Shown in pieces: positions 51,601 through 58,620 of a stretch of DNA of 64,000 bases. Every line of letters starts with the position of its first letter. Within the stretch, counting starts at the first letter, position 1. Both the position numbers and the translations under genes were made by a program. Origin of the DNA: Listeria ivanovii subsp. londoniensis. GTDB taxonomy: Bacteria > Bacillota > Bacilli > Lactobacillales > Listeriaceae. A model generated the notes under the pieces. It did not search any database and was not told the DNA's origin. It saw only the letters and a program-made list of their open reading frames with translations. The DNA lies in assembly GCF_000763495.1 (NCBI RefSeq), contig NZ_CP009576.1, positions 382,001 through 446,000 of the forward strand, read 5' to 3'.

Positions 51601-52410
51601 GATGGCAAGGTTATCCGTCAATATGTCTACTCAGATGATAATGTCCGTTTAGCGATGAAGATGAACGGCAAAACACTCTATTACCATTACAATGCGCATG
51701 GTGATGTGGTTGCGTTGACAGATGCGGCAAGCAAAGTTGTCGCAGAATATGCGTATGATGCTTGGGGAAATGTATTAAAAAGCGAAGCGGTAACAGAAGA
51801 AGCCAAAACCAATCCCTATGGTTACGCGGGATATACGTATGACAAGGAAATTGAACAATATTACTTGATGGCACGTTACTACGACCCGGAGCAAGGTGTA
51901 TTTACAGCGATTGACCCAGACCCAGGCGATGAAGACGATCCACAAACGATGAATGGGTATAATTATGCGAATAATAATCCGGTGATGTATTTTGATCCTG
52001 ATGGTAATTGGGCATGGTTAATTCCAGTTGTTATAGGTGCAGGGAAAATAGTTTATAAATTTAGAAAGCCTATTGCGAAGTATGGTAAAAAAGGTGCTAA
52101 ATGGGTAGGGAAAACTGCTAAAAAGGGAGGTAAATGGATAGGGAAGCAAGCGAAAAAAGGAGCAAAGTGGGCACGCTCAAGATATGATTCTAAGAAAAAA
52201 GAACTTAAAATTAGCAAGAATTGGATAGTAGGTCTTCCAAATTAAAAACAAGGTGGTAGGATATTTAATATAGTTAATCGTAAAAGAGGAAGGTTATTTG
52301 CTCTAGATTACGCAAAAGTTGGTGGAAATAAGAAAAAATATTTACATTTCCACTGGAACTACAAAAGTAAGCATCATATAATCTATCCTAGAAAAGGAAG
52401 GAGAAAATAA
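51571..52410 (+). pseudogene. orphan RHS core plus tip (module 2), interrupted by an in-frame stop
   Basis: The frame opens after a stop at 51568 with no usable start or Shine-Dalgarno and reads into the RHS core (GDGKVIRQYVY to NGYNYANNNPVMYFDPDGN), almost identical to the full gene. The tip keeps the same linker (FRKPIAKYGKKGAKWVGKTA), then diverges. A TAA at 52243 interrupts it. Beyond that, the same frame continues (GGRIFNIVN, RLFALDY, LHFHWNYK, KHHIIYP) to a stop at 52408. The distal part matches the toxin end of the full-length protein. This is a silent, now broken, alternative tip unless the stop is suppressed. Confidence 0.85.
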
Positions 52411-52892
52411 TGTTAAATAAAGCACAAGTATATATCGTAAACAATGTTGATATACCTGACTATGAAGTTGACTCCGGAATCATCGGAGCGGAACAAATTT
52501 ATATTTATAATTTTAAAAACCCAGAACATATGTCTGAACAAGAATTACAAGGCATTTGTGATACTTTTGGAGAGTTTATGATTTCTGCTTATTTTTTAGT
52601 TGGTATGGGTGGCCCTTATGAGGAATTATCTGGAGCTAAAGAGAATGGCTTCAAAAAGGTTATTCTTTCAGATAAATCTATGGATATAAAGAAGAGGATG
52701 TTTCGTTTGTTTTTAGAAGGAGATGCTACTCCAGATGAAAACAAAATATTTCTATTCAAGGAAAAAAAGGAATTAAATGTAAAAAAAGATATGGAAATAG
52801 AAGATAGAATGATAGTGATTGCACCTGTTTTAGACACAACAGCAATAGGTATATTTTCAAAAGGAATAGATTTGGCGAAGTTTTTTAAGTGA
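52410..52892 (+). CDS. candidate immunity protein of module 2
   Basis: A 160-residue soluble, acidic protein of unknown family. Its ATG overlaps the last stop of the interrupted tip (TAATG), and the Shine-Dalgarno (AAGGAG) lies within tip codons, so it was translationally coupled to it. I see no convincing similarity to the immunity candidate at 50861, despite related toxin tips. It remains open although the tip in front is broken. Confidence 0.65.
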   Translation: MLNKAQVYIVNNVDIPDYEVDSGIIGAEQIYIYNFKNPEHMSEQELQGICDTFGEFMISAYFLVGMGGPYEELSGAKENGFKKVILSDKSMDIKKRMFRLFLEGDATPDENKIFLFKEKKELNVKKDMEIEDRMIVIAPVLDTTAIGIFSKGIDLAKFFK

Positions 52893-52939
52893 TAAGAAGA
52901 AAGAACACGGCAACTAACATACAATAGAGGAGAAGTGTA

Positions 52940-53632
52940 ATGGACGCTAAAATATTACTCAAAACATTAAAAAATACTTCCGATGAAGCTCAAAAGCTAA
53001 AAATCATACCTAAACTAGGTAAATACGCAAAAGGAAAAACAGTTGAAGAAGCTTTAGTCGCTTTAATGGAATCAAATAGTGAAAGAATCAGAGCTGCTGC
53101 GATAGACGCTTTATTAACCAACCCCCATAAGCGCATCAAAAAATTAGTAATGGTTCATATGACAGATACTAATTTAGTGAAAGAAAAATGTTTTGAGTAT
53201 GCAGGTTATCACTGGATGAAGCAAGCAAAACCAATACTTTTAGCACATTTAAACGATGATGATTATTGGATTCGATATTTTGCTATTTTAAATATTGGGG
53301 ACATGAAATCGTATGAGTTAAAAGAAGATGTAAAAAAACATTTAGATAGTGAAATAAGTGATGTAGTTAGGGCAGGTGGTTATTTAACCTTATATTTATT
53401 AAGTGAAACAGATGATGAAATTGAGTATAACAGACAAAAGCTTCTCCAACTACTGAATTCACCAGATGAAGAAGCGCGATTTGTAACCATCAATGCGTTA
53501 GCGGATATAGGGGGGCACTTTGAAAAAGAAAAAGTAATTCAAGTGTTATCTAAGCAATTAGATATTGAGGAAGATGAAGATAACATAGTAGTGCTAACAA
53601 GAAGTATTCGTTTATTAAAGTATTATAGGTAA
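52940..53632 (+). CDS. HEAT-repeat protein, possible accessory immunity factor
   Basis: A 230-residue, largely helical protein with HEAT-like repeats, each about 30-35 residues (SERIRAAAIDALLTNP, DDYWIRYFAILNIGD, SDVVRAGGYLTLYLL, DEEARFVTINALADIG). Such proteins bind other proteins. AGAGGAGAAG precedes the start, 47 nt after the module 2 immunity candidate. Its place inside the toxin reservoir suggests an immunity role, but it could be a passenger. Confidence 0.7.
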   Translation: MDAKILLKTLKNTSDEAQKLKIIPKLGKYAKGKTVEEALVALMESNSERIRAAAIDALLTNPHKRIKKLVMVHMTDTNLVKEKCFEYAGYHWMKQAKPILLAHLNDDDYWIRYFAILNIGDMKSYELKEDVKKHLDSEISDVVRAGGYLTLYLLSETDDEIEYNRQKLLQLLNSPDEEARFVTINALADIGGHFEKEKVIQVLSKQLDIEEDEDNIVVLTRSIRLLKYYR

Positions 53633-53689
53633 AAATCTTTTGAAAAAAGAAGGCATCATCACTGTCCGTTTTGGATGATATTAGAACAA

Positions 53690-53870
53690 AAGGCAATGAA
53701 AAAGACAAAAACAAATTAACAGAACCCTCCTCTAATCTGGGAGGAGGGGATATTTTAAAATTGTACATATAAAAAGAATAAACACTGCGGGAGCGCATGC
53801 TAGCTAGCGGGGAAAATTTAACTTGCATTCAAACTAGAATGAAACCGCTATACAATTTTCCTCTATGATG
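53690..53870 (+). repeat. orphan-module intergenic repeat, copy B
   Basis: This has the same hairpin (53725-53732 and 53741-53748), the same TACATATAAAAAGAATAAAC segment (from 53764) and the GAAACCGCTATACAA segment before core homology. It also shares about 40 bp upstream of the hairpin with copy A. Confidence 0.8.
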
Positions 53871-54661
53871 GTGATGGCAAGGTTATCCGTCAATATGTCT
53901 ACTCAGATAGCGGAGTCCGTTTAGCGATGAAGATGAACGGTAAAACACTCTATTACCATTACAATGCGCATGGCGATGTGGTTGCGTTGACGGATGAAAC
54001 AGGGAAGGTTGTCGCGGAATACGCGTATGATGCTTGGGGAAATGTATTAAAAAGCACAGCGACAACAGAAGAAGCCAAAGCCAATCCCTATGGTTACGCA
54101 GGATATACGTATGACAAAGAAATCGAACAATACTACTTGATGGCACGTTATTACGAGCCAGAGCAAAGTGTGTTTACAGCATACGATCCAGACCCAGGTG
54201 ATGAAGACGACCCACAAACGATGAATGGGTATAATTATGCGAATAATAATCCGGTGATGATGATTGACCCAGATGGAAATGTCGCGTGGTGGATTGGAGC
54301 AGCCGGTTTTGGGGCGGCGTTCGAGTTAGGTTCGTATTTATGGAATAATCGTAAAAAAGGATATTCATGGAAAGGCGCAGGTAAGGCTGCTTTATGGGGA
54401 GCGGCTAAAGGCGTATTATCAACAGGAGGATTTAGGTATATCGCGGGTACTAGAAAACCATTAACATATCTTATGAAGGGTGCAAAGAAAAGAAATATAC
54501 CACGTGAAATTAGGATTGGAATTAAGAGTGTTAAAATGACATATAGAAAATATTCTAAAGTAATTAAAAAAAGTTCCAAAAGAGTTAAAAAATTTGATTA
54601 TAGTAAAAAGAAAGTATATAAAGGCAAGATTATGAAAAAGAGAAAGCGAAAGAGAAAATAA
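53843..54661 (+). CDS. orphan RHS core plus cationic tip (module 3), no start signal
   Basis: An open frame from after a stop at 53840 to 54661 without a Shine-Dalgarno; the first ATG is inside the core (53927). Core homology begins with DGDGKVIRQYVYSDSG. After NPVMMIDPDGN the tip differs from modules 1 and 2: a glycine/alanine-rich hydrophobic stretch (AWWIGAAGFGAAFELGSYLW) and then a very basic region ending in KKRKRKRK. The gene is probably silent until recombined onto the full-length RHS gene. The tip may act on membranes or nucleic acid; no nuclease motif is visible. Confidence 0.75.
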   Translation, partial: NRYTIFLYDGDGKVIRQYVYSDSGVRLAMKMNGKTLYYHYNAHGDVVALTDETGKVVAEYAYDAWGNVLKSTATTEEAKANPYGYAGYTYDKEIEQYYLMARYYEPEQSVFTAYDPDPGDEDDPQTMNGYNYANNNPVMMIDPDGNVAWWIGAAGFGAAFELGSYLWNNRKKGYSWKGAGKAALWGAAKGVLSTGGFRYIAGTRKPLTYLMKGAKKRNIPREIRIGIKSVKMTYRKYSKVIKKSSKRVKKFDYSKKKVYKGKIMKKRKRKRK

Positions 54662-54686
54662 AAATATTAATATAAGGCTGTGGAAA

Positions 54687-54854
54687 ATGAATATTCTAAT
54701 AGGTGTGAGTTGTTTAATATTAAGTATATTAATATTCTGTGTATGTTTGCATATTGCTGGGAAAGTTAGCAATAAGGTAGTTGCAAATATTTGGACATAT
54801 CTGGGCATTATTTTGTCTTGTATAGGGCTAATTATGTTTTGGATAATAACCTAA
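54687..54854 (+). CDS. 55-residue two-helix membrane protein, candidate immunity
   Basis: A short frame of 55 codons beginning MNILIGVSCLILSILIF directly after module 3. It has two hydrophobic segments (about 2-24 and 36-54) joined by a short polar loop. The ribosome site is weak (AAGGCTGTGG). Position behind a tip with a hydrophobic linker suggests a membrane-located immunity protein. This is inferred from position and topology alone. Confidence 0.5.
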   Translation: MNILIGVSCLILSILIFCVCLHIAGKVSNKVVANIWTYLGIILSCIGLIMFWIIT

Positions 54855-54924
54855 AGTTTTAATAAAATTCACAAATAGAAAAATGATCATTTTAAAAACA
54901 ATTAATAATAAGGAGAATCCAAAA

Positions 54925-55479
54925 ATGTCCACAAAATTTATGTACGAAAGATTACTAAAATGCCAAGAAGCACAAAAACTAGTAGCCATCTACACATCAC
55001 GAGAAGATGATTATTTCGAAGCCGGCTACATTGAAGCGGTTACCACGAGCGATGTTATGTTTCGCTCAAGGCGTTCAGACGGTTACGAAGAAGGACATGT
55101 TGTTCTTCCGTTAGAGCTAGTGTATCGAATAGAAATAGATACAGCGCATTTAAAAACTGCCGAACTACTTGCAAAACATCTGAATCAACCAAAAAGCCCA
55201 GGATTATTTGAAAAAGCACCAAACAAAAAGCATTCTCTTTTCGAAATTGCCGCAGATTATGTATACCAAAGTGAAGAGATAGTCATTATTGACATCATAG
55301 GAGACGAAACCCAAGTTATTGGGATTATCGCTGCAGACGAATACGAAGGATTAGAAATTACTTTAGTGGATGACGAGGGCCGATTAGATGGAACTTGCTG
55401 GATCAAAAAAGAAGATATTCTTGCCTTGCGTTTTGGTGGGAGTGTGGAACAAGATTTAATGAGCAAGCTTAAAAGGTAA
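54925..55479 (+). CDS. two-domain accessory protein, candidate immunity
   Basis: A 184-residue acidic soluble protein with two similar small beta-rich halves (about 20-80 and 115-175), each with a [F/Y]xxGxI...D pattern. The start ATG has AAGGAG upstream; a frame 14 residues longer lacks it. It resembles the 175-residue protein at 57460 in layout and in local motifs. It lies between modules 3 and 4. Confidence 0.65.
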   Translation: MSTKFMYERLLKCQEAQKLVAIYTSREDDYFEAGYIEAVTTSDVMFRSRRSDGYEEGHVVLPLELVYRIEIDTAHLKTAELLAKHLNQPKSPGLFEKAPNKKHSLFEIAADYVYQSEEIVIIDIIGDETQVIGIIAADEYEGLEITLVDDEGRLDGTCWIKKEDILALRFGGSVEQDLMSKLKR

Positions 55480-55487
55480 CGGAGAAT

Positions 55488-55675
55488 AATCCCTCCTCGA
55501 ATCTGGAGGAGGGGTATTTTAAAAAGGTAAGAGGCGTAAAAAGTAAATTATACATATAAAAAGAATAAACACTGCGGAAGCCTATGCTAGCTAGATAGCA
55601 GGAGAAATTCAACTTGAATTCAAAAAATCCAAACTAGAATGAAATCGCTATACAACTTACATCTTTAATGGCAAT
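55488..55675 (+). repeat. orphan-module intergenic repeat, copy C
   Basis: This has the hairpin (55491-55498 and 55506-55513), the TACATATAAAAAGAATAAAC segment (from 55551) and a GAAATCGCTATACAACTTAC segment, as in copies A and B. Confidence 0.8.
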
Positions 55676-55775
55676 AGTATGGATGTATTGTTTGAGGCTT
55701 GATGGTAAGGTTGACCGTCAGTATGTCTACTCAGATAGCAGAGTCCGTTTAGCGATGAAGACGACCCACAAACAA
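55676..55775 (+). pseudogene. decayed RHS core of module 4
   Basis: Here the core is reduced to fragments. GGCAATAGTATGGATGTATT recalls the core segment at 50027, then a frameshifted GACCGTCAGTATGTCTACTC follows. At 55757-55764 the sequence jumps from the start of the core to its end. The break lies at an 8-bp GATGAAGA that flanks the missing 274 bp in the intact module 3 (53926 and 54200). The deletion shifts the frame, which then stops within eight codons. Confidence 0.85.
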
Positions 55776-56248
55776 TGAATGGGTATAATTATGCGAATAA
55801 TAATCCAGTGATGATGATTGATCCTGATGGGAACCTTGCATGGTGGATTGTTCCTGCTGTTTCTGGTGCTGCATGGGAAGTAGGTAGTTATCTTTGGCAA
55901 AATAGGGGAAAGAAAATATCATACCGAACAGTTGCTTGCAAGGCATTATACGGAGCAGGGAAAGGGATATTACAGACAGGAGTCGGCAGAGTTTTTGGGA
56001 TAGGTTCAAAGCTTAATGTGGGTAAGAAATTCTTTAAAAACAAATCTAAGTACAAAACATATAAGAAAACTTTTAAAAAAACTGCGAGATCTATAGGTCA
56101 TAATGCTAAAGCAAATTGGAAGTCGTTGAAGAAGAATCCTAAAAAACATCTAAGTAATACAGTCCATTGGAAGCAAGGGAAAAGTATGAGAAAAGCCACA
56201 GTAAAAAGGTATAAAAAGATTAAAAGATGGGTTAAAAAAAGATTTTAA
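55775..56248 (+). CDS. module 4 RHS tip, cationic, detached from its core
   Basis: A 157-residue frame beginning at NGYNYANNNPVMMIDPDGN. The following linker (AWWIVPAVSGAAWEVGSYLW) matches that of module 3, so the two belong to one tip class. The end is different but also strongly basic (about one third Lys/Arg, ending RRF-like WVKKRF). No Shine-Dalgarno precedes its ATG and the core is deleted, so it may not be made. It still could be rescued by recombination within the residual core. Confidence 0.7.
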   Translation: MNGYNYANNNPVMMIDPDGNLAWWIVPAVSGAAWEVGSYLWQNRGKKISYRTVACKALYGAGKGILQTGVGRVFGIGSKLNVGKKFFKNKSKYKTYKKTFKKTARSIGHNAKANWKSLKKNPKKHLSNTVHWKQGKSMRKATVKRYKKIKRWVKKRF

Positions 56249-56287
56249 CGTATATAAATTATTTTGAATCACTCAAGGAGATGGACT

Positions 56288-56446
56288 ATGTCATATTTAA
56301 ACGGTGTAGTATCTATTCTGATGCTTTTATTATTAGGCTGTGCACTTATTGCCTATAAGAATGGTAAAGGTAAATTCAAGTCTTTTCTTTTTACATTGAT
56401 TACATTTGAACTACTATTTGTGTTTTTCGCATTGTTCTATTTCTGA
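56288..56446 (+). CDS. 52-residue two-helix membrane protein, candidate immunity
   Basis: A tiny protein with two hydrophobic helices (about 3-21 and 32-51) and a KNGKGKFK loop. AAGGAGATGG precedes the ATG at 56288. It follows the module 4 tip as the 55-residue protein follows module 3, and has the same topology. I infer immunity against the hydrophobic/cationic tip. Confidence 0.55.
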   Translation: MSYLNGVVSILMLLLLGCALIAYKNGKGKFKSFLFTLITFELLFVFFALFYF

Positions 56447-56478
56447 GATAATAAATTAGTCAGTGAGGGGGAAATACG

Positions 56479-56661
56479 CTGGATACATTAAGAATACTAC
56501 TATTAATATTATATTCAATCCTTTCAATTCTTTTTATAATTAGTTTTAAATTTAAAGAAAAAGCTTTTAAAGTACAGTTTGTTCTAACATTGGTAACAGT
56601 GTTTGTCTGCTTTCCTGCATATGTAATCTTATTTATTCATAGGCTCTATATTCTTTTCTAA
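56479..56661 (+). CDS. 60-residue membrane protein with apparent CTG start
   Basis: After a strong GAGGGGGAAA site the first possible start is CTG at 56479 (LDTLRILLLLILYSILS), with no ATG, GTG or TTG at suitable distance. The 60-codon frame has two hydrophobic segments and a Lys-rich loop, like its neighbours. Either CTG is used or the original start codon has been mutated, making it a fresh pseudogene. Confidence 0.4.
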   Translation: MDTLRILLLILYSILSILFIISFKFKEKAFKVQFVLTLVTVFVCFPAYVILFIHRLYILF

Positions 56662-56780
56662 CCCATGAATGGTAATTTTCCAAGTTGTTAAAAAGAAGTG
56701 CTTACGAAAGATTGTATATAAAATGCAATTCAGAGATATAAATAATTGTAATGATGTATAAGAAGTTATAGGAGGCTATC

Positions 56781-57149
56781 ATGCTTGAATTTATTATTGA
56801 TACATTGATAAATTTTATTACATTTGCAATTTGTTTTATTCCGCTTTATCTTTCAAAAACAAATAAAGATATCTTGGAGAAAATAGGTGCTAGCATATTT
56901 TTTGCAGGGTTATTATTAGTTGGAACAGGTATTTTCATAAGCGGAAATGATACACTAAAATTATATATTTATATAATTTTAGCAGTACAGATTATTAATT
57001 TGGGTGTTGAGCTTATTTTAATACTATGGAGCAAAAGTAAAGGAAAGTCTACAATTCTATTTGCTATATCTGCAGTATTTTCTATTGGGTCGTTAGCAGA
57101 AGATTTTAAAGAAGCATATTTTAAAAAATATTATTTATTAAGTATTTAA
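56781..57149 (+). CDS. 122-residue membrane protein, possible immunity
   Basis: A hydrophobic protein with about four transmembrane segments. ATAGGAGG precedes the start. No family is recognised. It sits in a run of same-strand small membrane protein genes behind orphan RHS modules. Very high AT content suggests acquisition together with the tip modules. Confidence 0.6.
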   Translation: MLEFIIDTLINFITFAICFIPLYLSKTNKDILEKIGASIFFAGLLLVGTGIFISGNDTLKLYIYIILAVQIINLGVELILILWSKSKGKSTILFAISAVFSIGSLAEDFKEAYFKKYYLLSI

Positions 57150-57262
57150 GAATGATTGCATAGTTCTAGAATATAGGAAAACAAAAAAATCAATCAAACA
57201 CTATAATCGAAAATTTATAAAAGTTTTTTCTGAAAATTACTTTTGAAAGTGAGAATCTAACA

Positions 57263-57424
57263 ATGTTACTAACACTTTATATATTTTTAACAGTTATTTG
57301 TATTATTACTTGCCTTATATTGGAATCCAGAAATAAATTTTTGTTTTGGTTGGTATTCGGAATCGGAATTTTTTTGGGAATAAAAATCAGTAATATATTT
57401 TTAGAAACATTCGGCTTTAATTAA
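57263..57424 (+). CDS. 53-residue two-helix membrane protein
   Basis: A short frame starting MLLTLYIFLTVICIITCLIL, with a second helix around FWLVFGIGIFLGIKI. The polar loop carries ESRNK. GTGAGA lies upstream, a modest site. The topology matches the other small proteins of the region, so it is a possible orphan immunity gene. Confidence 0.45.
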   Translation: MLLTLYIFLTVICIITCLILESRNKFLFWLVFGIGIFLGIKISNIFLETFGFN

Positions 57425-57459
57425 AGTGGATTTGAAAAACGAATAAAGGAGCACACCAA

Positions 57460-57987
57460 ATGAAACTACAACACCTAAAAAAACTAAATCAGGCTAATGT
57501 CTATGAAATATACTCTGATATAGAGGATTCGGAAAGCTGCTACGTAGGTTTTATAAAAGAAACTTACGACGAGTTTATTATGATTGATTCTTATGATCAC
57601 GAAGGACGTTTCCACGGTTATCGTCTGATAGCGAATGAGCAGATTTTTAAAATTCAAAGTGACTCAAAGTACCTTGCAAAATACAATGAATTAGAGCCCG
57701 CTCCAAGCCCTCCGCCACAATTAACGAACAAAAATAATCATATGGATATGGGAGAGTTTTTAATGTCGAGTCAAAAAAACCATCAATTAGCGGAATTAGC
57801 CTTGGAATGGGGCGAAGATATCAACGGAAGTATTGAGTCTGTTGCGGACAATCTAGTAATAATAAATGCACTTTCAGCAGAAGATTTTCAAGCTGATGGA
57901 CAGTGTTTTATCGAGTTAGATAGTATTAACGAAGCAGCAATACAAACGAAGACCTTGAACTTTATCACCACTAAAAATAGAAAGTGA
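57460..57987 (+). CDS. two-domain accessory protein, paralog of the protein at 54.9 kb
   Basis: A 175-residue acidic soluble protein. The first half (CYVGFIKETYDEFIMIDSYD, GRFHGYRL) and second half (EDINGSIESVADNLVIINAL) repeat a small beta-barrel-like pattern, joined by a Pro/Gln-rich linker (PAPSPPPQ). The plan and motifs resemble the 184-residue protein at 54925. AAAGGAGCACACCAA precedes the start, almost identical to the leader of the next gene. Function unknown. Confidence 0.65.
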   Translation: MKLQHLKKLNQANVYEIYSDIEDSESCYVGFIKETYDEFIMIDSYDHEGRFHGYRLIANEQIFKIQSDSKYLAKYNELEPAPSPPPQLTNKNNHMDMGEFLMSSQKNHQLAELALEWGEDINGSIESVADNLVIINALSAEDFQADGQCFIELDSINEAAIQTKTLNFITTKNRK

Positions 57988-58030
57988 TTTATAGCGTGAG
58001 ACAACAACAAAATCTCAAAAGGAGCACACC

Positions 58031-58240
58031 ATGGAAACTATCATAGAAACTGCCAAATTCATTGGTCTCGCAATCCTTGCCTATTTTTCACTTAGTGTGA
58101 TTTTAGCTTTTTTATGGGGAGTATTTCAAAAGATTTTCCATCAAGAGAGTTTTAGAGAACAGTTTTTAGGAGCCTTTCTGACAATTAAGTTGGTACTAGT
58201 TAGTTTTAAAGTTGCGTTTTCGGGGCTGGGACATAACTAA
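58031..58240 (+). CDS. 69-residue membrane protein
   Basis: A small protein with one clear helix (about 10-32) and an amphipathic second half. Its leader AAAGGAGCACACC matches that of the 57460 gene, suggesting local duplication. It ends the run of small genes. No domain recognised. Confidence 0.55.
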   Translation: METIIETAKFIGLAILAYFSLSVILAFLWGVFQKIFHQESFREQFLGAFLTIKLVLVSFKVAFSGLGHN

Positions 58241-58620
58241 AACTCAGAAATAAAAATCGAAAAATAGAAAAGCAGAAATCATTGTATAGAGCCATTTCTA
58301 AAAATGGAATAGACATGATTTCTGCTTGTTTTTCATACGGGCTCGAAGCCCAAGAGGCTAGTCGATCTATACTTCACAACTACTATAACAAAAAAATAGT
58401 AGGCAAGACCATAGCCGTGGCCTTACCTACTAATCTTAGTATGTTTTCCATTAAAATAATCAATTCGTCAAATCGACACATATTACAGCTAAAGGTGTGG
58501 AGTATCTACATAGCTATAAGGCCCAGCTCTGATATAATTTCGAAGTCAAGTCGCAACCATGTGAATAGTAATTTGTTTGGCCAGACTTAGATAATCAAAA
58601 GTAGAAGGAGCACGAATCAA
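58241..58620. other. structured noncoding interval before the LPXTG gene
   Basis: About 380 bp with no convincing gene. It holds a long hairpin (58270-58282 with 58315-58327, enclosing a second CCATTT/AAATGG hairpin) that can terminate plus-strand transcription. It also holds a GGGCT/AGCCC hairpin near 58339 and a strong minus-strand terminator (58390-58432). The last 20 bp carry the Shine-Dalgarno AAGGAG of the surface protein. Confidence 0.6.
58390..58432 (-). terminator. minus-strand terminator with no annotated gene
   Basis: On the minus strand a 15-bp stem with two G-U pairs (58432-58418 with 58411-58397), a 6-nt loop and seven T (58396-58390) form a textbook terminator. No minus-strand gene ends here, so an unannotated RNA may. 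Confidence 0.7.

Noticed and set aside
44281-58240. Transposon or prophage as carrier of the RHS region
   Set aside because: No transposase, integrase, terminal inverted repeats or target duplication was seen; duplication of the RHS core itself explains the repeats.
58282-58590. Plus-strand open frame of 102 codons before the LPXTG gene
   Set aside because: It lacks a ribosome site and runs through two hairpins and the opposite-strand terminator; the protein has no recognisable features.
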